From the NCBI RefSeq assembly GCF_943734655.1, contig NC_071354.1:163433142-163497141 (forward strand): DNA of 64,000 nt. The letters are read 5' to 3'. The stretch's first letter is position 1; each line of letters opens with the position of its first letter. The notes beneath the pieces are model-generated. The model was not told the DNA's origin and searched no databases. It worked only from the letters and a program-made list of their open reading frames with translations. The translations under genes were made by a program, and so were the position numbers. This stretch comes from Sabethes cyaneus (taxonomy: Eukaryota; Arthropoda; Insecta; Diptera; Culicidae). Below, one piece after another: positions 46,931 to 57,987 of this stretch.

Positions 46931-47815
46931 GGAAAGCTTATGGAACTGTACATAGAGTACGAAGTAAGTAAATAATATATTAGGTAGCTGTTTTATCATG
47001 ATTTTCTACGATCTCCAATTTACTATTTTTAGGCAAAGATAATCTCCAAAGATCGCGATGGTTATATAGGCGTAAGAGTGACCGCACATCCGCATTTCAA
47101 AATGAATCAGTTACCGATTCGAGAAAAGCAGACCGAATACCACGGTGACAACGGCAACTCGTTTTGCTCCTCCAGCGATGGACAACTGTACGGGTCCACC
47201 TTTACCAACGGTAATATTATTGGTTGTGGTGTAAATTTAGTCGATAATACCTGTTTCTACACTAAGAACGGCCACCATCTAGGAATAGCGTTCAAACATT
47301 TACCGCCACGGTTATAACTCACAGTGGGACTGCAAACACCCGACGAAATGGTGGACGCAGAGTTTGGTCAGGAACTAGGTCAAGAACCATTCAAATTCGA
47401 CATCGAAGACATGCTCAGGGAGATGCGAGCGGCTATCGACACGACCATTTACAGTTCTCCCCTATCGGACGATCAGACCGACTGGACTGTGATCTTGCAT
47501 GAAATAGTTTCCTAGTATCTTGTGCACCATGGGACGGAGGACATGTTCGTCAAAACCACCGAGCAGATAGGATATGCAAGAGGAGATGGCGTCGGTAAAA
47601 AAATCGGCAAAAAATAATCGAACTGGTACTATCGAGGCGCACGGCCCACGGGTCAAGCAGTTAAGCAAATAGTACACCTATATATCCAGGTCTGCTGGAA
47701 TCGAATCAATATTTACAATTTACATGGCCATACGAACAACGTGGGCTCAAACGGCAACAAGAATGGAACCTCCAATAATAATTTGAACGATTTTCACGAT
47801 CACTTGAACTATCAA
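46931..47815 (+). pseudogene. RanBPM-like (SPRY-LisH-CTLH) pseudogene that retains an intron
   Basis: The translation after 47033 is clearly RanBP9/RanBPM: KIISKDRDGYIGV, then YHGDNGNSFCSS, IIGCGVNLVDNTCFYTKNGH and GIAFKHLPP (SPRY), then VGLQTPDEMVDAEFGQ, FDIEDMLREM and YLVHHG (LisH). A TAA at 47315 and a TAG at 47513 break the frame at conserved positions, and further stops follow. The N-terminal half of the SPRY is missing or unrecognisable. A 69-bp GT-AG intron (46964-47032) separates ...YIEYE from AKIISK, matching YYFEVKIVSK of the family. This is therefore a decayed genomic duplicate, not a processed copy. Confidence 0.8.
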
Positions 47816-48307
47816 TAAACTACTCGTGGAAGTGGGTATAGCATGCACACTGCTTCGCTTAATGTTAATTATTATTAGTCCGATATTTTTGTGATAAATA
47901 AACTATTACTGCCAAAAAATAGATCCAGTTAAATTTTACGTCCGATTTCAATTTCAATTTTAACTAAAACTTTAAATTTATTTTCAATTCAAGTTTCAAG
48001 TTCAAATTGTAGCCGAATTTACTGCCGATTTCAAGTAAAAATTCAAATTCAATTTTGAACCATTTTTCGTGTCAAGCTGGATGTTCCATTTTCGATCCTG
48101 TCCAATGCCGAATTTCAAATTCAATAATTCAATTTTAAATAGATTCAATTTCCAGTTTAATTTATAGTCCAATTTAAAGTGCAATTTGAAGTATGTATAT
48201 GACTAGTTAAAACCTCTAAACTGGTCTAAATTTAAGTCAAATTTTATGCCAATTTCAAGTTTAATGTTGTCTAATTTCAAGCCCAAGTTTAAGCAAAATT
48301 TCATGCA

Positions 48308-48700
48308 ATGTCCTATTATTTTATGCGGCTCGCACGGACGGTGATCGTTGATGGCAACGAACTAGAAGTGGTAGATGAATTCGCGTATTTGGGATCGCTG
48401 GTGACCGTAGACAACAACACTGCACTGGTAGAAAGATTCTGCGGCGCATTCAAGTGGGAAATCGGGTGTACTTTGCGCAAAATACTGCGATCAAGAATCA
48501 TACGCAGCCGTATGAAGCTAACAATGCACAAAACGCTTGTTGGACCAGTAATTTTTGATTTAAAATTGTGAAGCTGCCTCCGGAGGATATACGCTTTCTT
48601 GCTGTGCTCGAGCGGAGGGGCTACTGACGATAGTTGGCGGCTTCTAAAACGTCGGAGAAATCAGCTACGAGTGACCCAAGATCAAGTTAAATGGAGACGG
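48308..48700 (+). pseudogene. RTE-like retrotransposon C-terminal fragment
   Basis: The frame reads VVDEFAYLGSLVTVDNNTAL and later RSRIIRSRMKLTMHKTLVGP, the post-RT motif of RTE-like elements (V..F.YLGS..T.D / LRSR.LSR..K..LYKTLI.PV). A frame change then leads to DDSWRLLKRR-like sequence. It is truncated and dead. Confidence 0.75.
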
Positions 48701-48956
48701 TTTTCTGCTGCTGACGCCGACGACGAAATAATAACAAATATTTTACGTTGACGATGTAGTCTGCCATTTGTTATTTTTTGCATGGTTACTAAAAACATTT
48801 GTTTTGCGTTGCTGTTTATGATGAACGACGAACTAACAGCTCCAGCGAAAAGTGAACTAAATGAATATTTGTGAAGGGACGGTGAGTGAATTGCTCACGT
48901 CCCTTCTGGTACGTGGAAAAATCGTTCGCGTGTTGTCTGTATAGTTTGTGGGGATA

Positions 48957-49307
48957 CCTCGATATAAGACAATTTATAATTTCTAAAAGTTGTCTTATAT
49001 CGAAATTGTCTTATATCGAAACATCGTTTTTTCAAAAAAAAATTTGCATTAGCGGTTGCCAGTTTTGCTCTGTGTGATGTGTTTACGGTTTTTGAACTTT
49101 ATTGTTTGAACTATTAGTTTTTTACTATTTTTGGAGTTATTTTGAAATAATGAACAACTTCATGGCACCGATTTCAGAATGGAAAATCAGCTCTGGTATC
49201 GTTATCAGCTATGTCAAAGGGATTTGTTTCGATATAAGACAAAATTGTCTTATATTGAATTGCCTTATATCGAGGTTGTTTTATAACGAGGCTGTCTTAT
49301 ATCGAGG
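48957..49307. mobile_element. TA-flanked MITE, CCTCGATATAAGACA ends, with internal copies of its end motif
   Basis: Ends CCTCGATATAAGACA and TGTCTTATATCGAGG, flanked by TA (48955-48956, 49308-49309). The motif TTGTCTTATATCGA recurs near both ends at least six times in both orientations. Ends and TA target fit the Tc1/mariner-pogo group. No transposase is present. Confidence 0.8.
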
Positions 49308-49309
49308 TA

Positions 49310-50080
49310 TACCTGTATACATTTCCAATGTGAAATTGACATGAATACGATTTAATGTGAACTTTCTATTATGATTTTGTGTTATCTGGGCTATCATTTT
49401 TGGTAGTCGTGCTCTTGTGATTACATAAATTAGTCATGATATTTATCATTGGTAATCATTGGTTACTTAAGGGAACTTCTATCTTTGTTATTCGAATTGT
49501 AAGCGTATCAAATATATTGTAGAAAAACTATGTCCGATACACAGGGTTGATCACATCAAATTTATTAAACATATTTCATACATATTATTACGCTCTGGCC
49601 AAAACATATACTTTACCCTACTCGATTTGTGTTCATCAGGAATTAGTTTTCTTCGTAGCGAAACAAAGTAGCGAAATCATTTCCGGGCGGTCGAAAAAAC
49701 TTCACACTCAACATTGTCCACGTTTTCTCTATACTGGCTCCTGAAAACATAAAAAATCAAGACGCCGAAGACACTGACACGATTCAATCTTATAGCGTTT
49801 TTGTTTTGACGTAGGATTACGTCTTACGGCAAGTTTTGAGATAGGGTGTCATTCCAAAAAATCGAAAAATGCGAGCGTCACGAAAAATGAAGGTTTTGAG
49901 CACTAATAGCTCAGCGGTTTTCCGATCGATTTTCAATATTCTTACACCAATCGATCGGAAAATCTTCTAAGAATTGACCTAAATGAAGAAAAGTATGGAT
50001 TCTTGATGTTGAACTATTGAAAAATTGAAAATAATGAACCTATGTTTTACCAGAATTCTCGCTTCGTGATTGGTTGGAAG
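49310..50080. other. Unannotated spacer
   Basis: No gene is recognised. A short inverted pair, AGCGGTTTTCCGATCGATTT and AATCGATCGGAAAATCTT, lies near 49912-49960. Confidence 0.4.
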
Positions 50081-50427
50081 ATTCTTTGCGATGATCTAAA
50101 CCTATACCAATTTGATATCTGTGCTTGGGAAGTAAGCCAAAACAAGTGACAAAGTTTCCTCATTTTAACAAGATTTCTTAACACCGCGGTTAAACCTAGA
50201 CCATTTTGATGTCCTTGCTTGGGAAGTACGCCAGAAAGAGTGACAAAGCCCCCTCGTGCCAACAGATTTCTTACGAACGCTATTAAACTTAGTCCAATTT
50301 GACGTCTGTGTTAGGGAAGTGTGCCAGAAAAAATGACACAAGTTCGTTGTCCCAACAGATCACAAATTCTTTACTGCGAGACGATTAAACCTAGGCGAAT
50401 TTGATATCTGTGTTGGAAAAATGTGCT
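50081..50427. repeat. ~95-bp tandem array, four degenerate units
   Basis: Units begin ATTTCTTA/ATTCTTT and continue TTAAACCTAG..CAATTTGATRTCTGTG.T.GGGAAGT..GCCAGAA..GTGACA. Starts are near 50081, 50172, 50265 and 50365. Confidence 0.7.
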
Positions 50428-50840
50428 ACAGCTGTAGTGTTCGGTTATAATACTACTCTGTATGAATACGCATGCTTGCCGTTTCATTAAAAGTGTAGTG
50501 AAAAGATGTGCTGTTGATAAAATAGGATTGAATTGGCAAAATCCCTTCAACGTGGGGAACAATGGGTAATAAAAACAATCTTTAATTTCAGTAAGGTAGC
50601 AGGAAAGCAATAGTTTGTGTTCTTGATTTTGTTAAATTGTTTTTAAATGCACAATCTTTTGAGAATTGAACGTATGCAATGTTACTACTTTGATAAATGT
50701 TACATACAACGCATGTAGCATGTATATATGTTGCTACTATCACTACAAAGAGACTTACGTAGTCCTGCGTCACCTAATGCGGTCGTGTCTTGTACACAAT
50801 CCCTCTGATTTTTTAACCTGGGTTTATTCAGTATAATCAA

Positions 50841-50997
50841 TATATGTCGACCAACATTTGAAAGGGGCGGATAAGCCAACTGTCAAACAGAACGAGTGAG
50901 AGTTTATTTTCCTATGCTGCTCCAGCAAAAAGTAACTCTCGCTCGGTCTGTTTGACAGTTGGCTTATCCGCCCCTTTCAAATGTTGGTCGACATATA
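50841..50997. mobile_element. MITE with TATATGTCGACCAACATT ends
   Basis: Near-perfect inverted arms of about 50 bp (TATATGTCGACCAACATTTG through AGCCAACTGTCAAACAGA). The short core is shared with the AGATAGAATTAAC family. It appears inserted in a third, older copy of the GATTATACT/AATCAATATATATAGAATG element. Confidence 0.82.
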
Positions 50998-51048
50998 TAG
51001 AATGCCAGTGTCGCTGCAGTGCGCGTTCACCACGTTTATCACACATCT

Positions 51049-51189
51049 AGATAGAATTAACAAAAGGGCGAATGTCACAAATGTAAACAAAACGAGTGAG
51101 AGTTATTTTTTGCTGGACCAGCATAGCAAAATCAACCCTCACTCGGTTTGTTTACGCTTGCGACATTCGCCCTTTTGTTAATTCTATCT
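51049..51189. mobile_element. MITE with AGATAGAATTAAC ends, copy 3
   Basis: 141 bp with the same perfect ends as copy 2. The core is in the opposite orientation (TTTTTTGCTGGACCAGCATA). Confidence 0.88.
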
Positions 51190-51828
51190 TCACATGTTCA
51201 GATAATATATTTACAGTCATCCCAGTATTATGGGCCACCCAGTATTATGGGTCAGTGTACACTTTACGTTAGTTTTATACGTAACAAATTAATATTTAAC
51301 TATCGAATATGAGTGCAATAGATAGAAGCAACATTCTACTGCATGCTTGACAGCAATACACTTAGTTCCAATGCGTTAATTTTCTTAATTTTCCGATAGT
51401 TGTCACTTGGCTCCAATCGACTGTCGATTTAATGTTATTTTTGTGGTTGTAATAAAAAGTCGGTTGTGAATTATAAGCTGAATAGCGGCGTAAATTTGTA
51501 TGTCTAAGCGTAAAATGGATGGAAATCGAGGGAATAGGTATGTATTCATTGAATTACGGTGAAACCACCTTGAAAAATGCATTTTCCGCTTTAATAGACG
51601 AAATTAAACAATGGCCCATAATACTGGGAGCAAAATTAACTTTTCCCAGTATTATGGGTCAAGCATATAGATCAACAGTATTTGCTGTTTTTGACAGTTG
51701 GGTGGTTGAAGAAAACCCGAGCATGTAGTCTTTGTATGCCCCAGTTTTGAAGCGATGCGCGAGGATATGTCGCTCTAAACGTAGACAACATTGTTGAGAA
51801 AATGTGTCTAGATGAGGGCACTTGGAAC

Positions 51829-52023
51829 CGAGGGGCAAGACACTGTCGAAAATATATTACTTTTCCCTATGGAAATATTTTTCCAACCTTAATATATTGA
51901 CCTTTGCCACCCATAATATAACCGAAAGCCCTATAAAGTTACATTTATTTATACATTTATAGGGTTTTAATAGAGCCTAATATATTAATATTATGATAAT
52001 ATTATGAAGTGTCTTGCCCCTCG
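51829..52023. mobile_element. hAT-type MITE, CGAGGGGCAAGACAC, 195 bp, copy 2
   Basis: Exact 8-bp duplication CTTGGAAC on both sides. By eye I see a single difference from 45279-45473 (CTTTGCCACC versus CTTTCCCACC), so both copies moved recently. Confidence 0.92.
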
Positions 52024-52173
52024 CTTGGAACGTCGTCAATAGATCGATTTCAACAATTTTGGTTGAGCTGCAGCGAAAATGGAGGGCAGATCAGCAAGTT
52101 GGTAATGCCTAGCTTCAAAAGAAGGGTGATGAGCGTATAGAGGACAAGGTGGCCCATTGAATGGACGTATCTA

Positions 52174-53141
52174 CCCAGGTAACCGCTAAGCACTGAATTA
52201 AGCTTGAAAGCTGCTCTAAATTTGCAAGTTACATGCTGCCAAATATAATTCAGCATTGTCAAAGCATAGCAGCTTTAAAATGGCATTCTCAATGCTGAAT
52301 TAATATTTACTTGAAGCACTATGAAAAGCTGATTAGATGCTCTAAGCAAGCTTTATTGCCGTTACCGGCATCAAAAGAGATTTTGAACACTGCTCACACT
52401 TGCAGGAAATCTCCTTGCGAACGTACGCGTGATAACAGAAAAAATGCTTCCCTCTCTTTTTGTCTTGCGCAAAATCCTGCACCGCCGATTGAATAGACAT
52501 CAACATGAATCTATAGGGCATATGCATACGGATAATATGCATGAAATATTTCTATACATGTATGCCATCACATAAAAAGAAAATAAAAGGTAGGTAATTC
52601 TCCCAAAGCGCTACGTATGGAAGATATGTGAAAAACAAAATCTTTCCCTCCATTCCGCCTTGATAAGCAAATCAAACATCCGAGTTAAGAATTTCGGTAA
52701 TTTAAGTAGAGCTATTGGCAGCTGACTCGCAACTACCGTTTACAGATCAACTAGTAAAGGCGTTGCCCTACTCCTCTATTTCTATTCCTATCGACAGATT
52801 GGCTGGCGGTTCAATTCTAACCGAAAAAGAAAATAACAAAAAGCAATCTTGAAACGTCAACAAAGTACGCCATATAAGCATAACAGAGAGGGAAGATAAA
52901 AAGGATGTACAATATATTTTTCGCATTTTTTTATGTTTGACGTTTTACCGTTACGCAACAGACGTTACGTTTTATGACTTTTGTAAAGCTCCAAGCACTA
53001 ATGTAGCCGGATATTTCGCCAAAACCGGCTTTCTAGCAGCTTTTTGTGGGCATATTGAACTATGCTGCACGATATGGTGTGCACCATAGGCTAATAAAAA
53101 GCTAGATTTCTGCTTCTTTAAGTGCTCACTGGTTACTTGGG
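52174..53141. mobile_element. ~970-bp element with CCCAGGTAACC ends, TA-flanked
   Basis: Left CCCAGGTAACCGCTAAGCAC and right AGTGCTCACTGGTTACTTGGG, with TA immediately outside each end. No transposase is recognised; it may contain further inserted DNA. Confidence 0.55.
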
Positions 53142-53223
53142 TAGGCCGCATATGACACACAGATCAAAAGCAACGCGATTCTGGGCGCGGTAAAACCCTA
53201 GTCGGACTCATATGGGTGGGGGA

Positions 53224-53667
53224 TGGGATCTTTCCCAAAATAGTCCCTGTACCTAGATGAACAATATTCAGTGTGGAAATGGAAGAAATCCTGCGATGGT
53301 GACTGTGCGGGGTGCGCATTATGTTGGAGGGTACTTTCTTATCAGGTCACGTCTCGACATGTGGAGAAATCCCGCTACGGAGGCCTTGTGCGTGCTGTTG
53401 GAAGGCACTCCTGATTTGGCTCACGTCTCGACGAGTAAAGTTCCTGTGAATGCGGTCGCGATGCAAGCTACACTTTTGCAAAGAAATCCTGCGAGGGTGG
53501 CCGTGCAGAGATGGACGTTAAGTTGGTCGCCATCTCAGCATCGGTGCACGTCTCGACAGGTAGCGGAGTAGTGCATAGGCACGCCCACCTCCCGAAGTAA
53601 TACCTAGCGGTGATCCCGGGAGGATTTGGGGCCAGGAGCAGTGAGGTTTTTAGTGAGTTAGGGTTAG

Positions 53668-53695
<28 letters not shown>
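53224..53695 (+). mobile_element. Possible 3' end of a non-LTR retrotransposon
   Basis: A GC-richer block contains repeated words such as GAAATCCTGCGA..GTG and CACGTCTCGAC, ending GTTTAGTGGGTCCCACAAG. It looks like an R1/SART-type 3' UTR, but no coding domain supports this. Confidence 0.35.
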
Positions 53696-54344
<649 letters not shown>

Positions 54345-54963
54345 GACCCATAATTCTGACCAGGATTAAAAGTGGCTCATAATACTGGGAATGGAATATG
54401 CTTACATTTTGTTGTTCTGCAAAAAAGTGTGTGAATTTGGAACAAGATTACCTACTGAACATCAAATTATGATATGTTTATAACCAATTAGATTATAAAT
54501 AAACTGTAAATTATTTAAATCTGCGTTTCTACCAATAATTTTGTAGCACCATCATGCTTAACTGGCCCTTAATACTGGGATGACTGTACATTATATATGC
54601 AAATGTGTGTTTGCCTGAGATTCATCAAAAGAGGAATCTCATTGTCAAACTTTGACAACCAGTTTAAAATTTCAATTATGGCTGCCAAGTAATGTGATTG
54701 GAAACTTCGCTTGCTTCAAATTTCTGAAAAAGTCGGTGCAAAAGGGCGCAGTTGTGGGATTCTATTCATCCCGACGAAAAGAAAAAGAACGTTTAAAACC
54801 ATTTCACTGGCATAAAAACACAGCGGAGAACGCACTGATGACAGCACCAACCAGCGCACAGATAAAGAACAGAAAAATAACAATGAGCAACTTTGACAAC
54901 GAAGTTCCCAATTCACAGACTTGATACAAATAGTTAGCATCATGTTTACCACAATGAGTCCTA

Positions 54964-55786
54964 TCCAGCTTTTTACGCGCTATAATAATGGCCGCTTTAA
55001 ATTGTGTTCGTAATATGCGAACAATTTTTTTGACAACTCTGCATACATCAAATCTGGCACTTTTCTCTTGCAACACTACCGTGCTCTTTCTTTCGTTTAC
55101 GCCAAAGAAGGAGAACAAAAATGTGCGAAATGTAAACAAAACTATTGCTCTCCTTCTTTTGCGTAAACTTAGGGTTTAGTGGGTCCCACAAGTAGAATCA
55201 ATATATATAGAATGCCAATGTCGCTGCAGTGCTCGTGGTAAACATCACACATTTGAAAATTACGTATTTACACTGTATGCGCATATGTGTGAGTGATCGA
55301 TTCGAAACGGGAATCTGATTGTCAAACTAAAAAGGCAACCCAATAAAAAATCCTTCTGCTTTTCCGTAAATCACGTAGGATAAATCACCCGATTTGGTCG
55401 TTTTGGGGTATTTCGTCGGCAGGAAAATTTTCTATTGGGCAATTTGACAATGTAGTTCCCGTATCCAAGACACGAACCAGCAACATGTTTGCCACCAAAA
55501 TATCCATGAAACACCAGCGACACTAGCATTCTATATATATTGATTATACTCTCCCACACCGTGCCACGTGATGCAGTGCATCATCAGTGCGCCAGACATT
55601 GAGCTGTTCCTCACGGTAAAACACACACACACACACACGCGGTTTTCTCGAAATAAAACCAATTTTGTTTTACTGACCCATAATACTGGGAACATTTGAT
55701 GGATGCAGAGTTGTCAAAAAGGACGCTATAAATTGTGTACGAACACAATTTATAGCGTCCGCCATTATAGCGCGTAAAAAGCTGGA
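54964..55786. mobile_element. TCCAGC-family MITE interrupted by duplicated block copy B
   Basis: Outer ends TCCAGCTTTTTACGCGCTAT and ATAGCGCGTAAAAAGCTGGA, flanked by TA. The left arm runs normally to CTTCTTTTGCGTAAA. The foreign block 55168-55696 then follows, and the element resumes at TGATGGATGCAGAGTTGTCA. Compared with the copy at 57456, about 45 bp of MITE are missing at the junction. Confidence 0.8.
55168..55696. repeat. Duplicated block, copy B (short CA repeat)
   Basis: Near-identical to 53668-54344 apart from the CA tract (18 nt). One visible substitution is ACTCTCCCACACC versus ACTGTCCCACACC. Confidence 0.9.
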
Positions 55787-56099
55787 TAGAAAAACAGCGA
55801 CACTGGAATCGAAAAGCTTTTCGTACGAACCTTTTGTAATATTATATTACTATTGCTATAATTTTCAGATACTTTTCTTGTTGTAAATTGTTCAAATATA
55901 AAACAAAAAGACACCATTATGCTGCTAGTACTTTTTTGAATGTTTCCCGGATTCTCTCCGATAGATGATAATACCAAAATCTGCTTCATTCCAAACAGCA
56001 ACTTACCTGAAAAACGAGGAAGATAAATTCAATCGCCCATGGTCACGCCGGAGTTTCATGAATCAGAATCGTACGAGTTGACGAGTTGATTATGGCCTT

Positions 56100-56872
56100 G
56101 CAGCAGTTCATTCCGATTACCATCCTTAGGGGACGGCATCGAATAGCAGCTGATCTAGAGCTACATTCTTGAATGTATTCACCGCCCTGTTACTACCGGT
56201 GATGTACTTATCCAATACACTGTACCATTTGCGTAGACCTGGGCCCTGTAAAAAAATATTTTATGACAAAATTTGTGAATGTAATAAGTGAACAGGATGT
56301 AGGGAACGTACGAAGTTAGAAGAATTAACGTAAAAATAAATCTAATGAAACTAAATCATTTGTTTCAGTGTAACGGAAATTGCTTTGCATGTGTTGCGAG
56401 AATTTGTCATACGAACGGTAAGAGACAAGGAGAGCAATCTTGAATCGGTCAATATGAGACTCACGTATACTGGCACATAGCATCAGCGTTACCAACTGGT
56501 TTTTACGAAAATCTGGAAAACGAGAATAAAGATGTCTGGAAAAATCTGGCTGCCATTTGGCCTAATGGAAGACAACGTTTGAAAAACGTCTTTTTTTGTC
56601 TGATTAGGCATCAAAAAGTCTGGAAAATCCAGACAAATCTGGAAGGTTGGCAACGCTGCATAGCATGATAAAGCTTGCTCTAAAACCAGAGAGTCAGTTT
56701 TTGGACGAACGTAGACGTTTACGGACGTTGTTGTTCCGTGTTCCGGAGGGCTCGGTCGGAGGCAACCGATGCAGACACTACACAGGATACTTACTTCAAT
56801 ACAAAATCCCAAGGCGAAAAACCGACAAGCTCGCATAGCAGCATCGACTGATACCATCAAAATTCCCGACAT
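56100..56872 (-). pseudogene. Mpv17/PMP22-family gene fragment (two exons, probably broken)
   Basis: On the minus strand an exon ending at 56795 reads MRACRFFALGFCIE before a GTAAGT donor. An exon starting at 56245, after TTTTTTACAG, reads GPGLRKWYSVLDKYITGSN, then KNVALDQLLFDAVP and a stop. Joined, they give the Mpv17 hallmark (R..RFF..GF...GP.LR.WY..LD...DQ..F). The N-terminal exon(s) and C-terminal third are not seen. The frame breaks just after DQLLF, where the family continues AP.FLG; an out-of-frame MVIGMN follows. A hAT MITE (56484-56658) lies in the intron. It is most likely a dead fragment; a gene with unrecognised outer exons is the alternative. Confidence 0.5.
56484..56658. mobile_element. 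hAT-type MITE, CAGCGTTA...CAACGCTG, 175 bp, copy 2
   Basis: Flanked on both sides by the perfect 8-bp duplication CATAGCAT. Same length and orientation as the copy at 9567-9741. Confidence 0.88.
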
Positions 56873-56987
56873 TTCAACACGATTGGCGTTCCCGACGATT
56901 CAACATTTCAAGTGTTATCTCTCATCGGTAATTGACAGAAATACTTGAAGGTGATTGACAGTCAATTTAGTTTGGCGATTCGTAGGC

Positions 56988-57108
56988 TAGGCGGCGTTTC
57001 GAGCGCCGCGGTGTGGACATGTTGCGAAACATGCTTTTTTGGAAAATAAGTTGTTTTTGAATGGACGATGGAATTAACGCGAGTGTCTCGTCTGTTTGTC
57101 TGTGGTTT
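56988..57108. mobile_element. Truncated copy of the CACAGACAAACAGACG hAT-like MITE
   Basis: Reverse-oriented match to one end of 45653-45921 (GTGTCTCGTCTGTTTGTCTG and CGCCGCGGTGTGGACATGTT). The other end is missing. Confidence 0.65.
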
Positions 57109-57455
57109 TAGCATCACATAGCCAATGCCAGGCAGGCAATTGATACGAAATACTTGAAACTGTGAAAATGGTTAGTTAAATTCGTTTTGTGAAATCGCTT
57201 TGCGTTTGCCGCCTTTTTCATGTGAGCAACGAAAATGTGACGTCATATCAGCCCCCTGTGTGCGACATGTAAACAAAACTATTGCTCTCCTTCTTTGCGT
57301 AAACGAAAGAAAGAGCAACACTGCTGTACAGGAGAAGAGTGCCCAGTTTTGATGAATACTTGTAAAAAAGATTGTTCGCATATTACGAACTCAATTTATA
57401 GCGTCCGCCATTATACACTGAGAAAACTTTTCGTATAGTTTCTTTGTGTCCCATG

Positions 57456-57987
57456 TCCAGCTTTTTACGCGCTATAATGGCGGACGCTATAAATTGTGTT
57501 CGTAATATGTGAACAATCTTTTTGACAACTCTGCATACATCAAAACTGGGCACTCTTCTCCTGTACGGCAGTGTTGCTCTTTCTTTCGTTTACGCAAAAG
57601 AAGGAAGGCAATAGTTTTGTTTACATTTCGAACAGTTTTGCTTTCCTTCTTTGACGTAAACGAAAGAAAGAGCACGGTAGTGTTGCAAGAGAAGAGTGCC
57701 AGATTTGATGTATGCAGAGTTGTCAAAAAGTTTGTTCGCATATTATGAACACAATTTATAGCGGCCACCATTATAGCCACCCCATCGACATCTCTATATC
57801 GAGCTGCAGTAAACGTCAGCGACAGCATGTCCGGGGCTCAAAATTTGACAGCGGGCCCAAATCAGACTGCTCGCAGTTGAGTGAAACGCAGTGCTGCCAT
57901 GCTATCTCATTTTCGCACTCACGAGATGTTGGCGGCGAAAACATGGTTCTCTGCCGATGGGCTGATTATAGCGCGTAAAAAGCTGGA
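57456..57987. mobile_element. Nest 2: TCCAGC-family MITE
   Basis: Ends TCCAGCTTTTTACGCGCTAT and GCGCGTAAAAAGCTGGA. The palindromic arms include GGCGGACGCTATAAATTGTG. Its right arm is split by the hAT MITE 57778-57964. Without that insert it would be about 337 bp. Confidence 0.85.
57778..57964. mobile_element. Nest 2: hAT-type MITE, CACCCCATCG...GATGGGCTG, 187 bp
   Basis: Exact 8-bp duplication ATTATAGC on both sides. Reverse-oriented copy of 26118-26305. It is the innermost and youngest layer of the nest. Confidence 0.88.
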
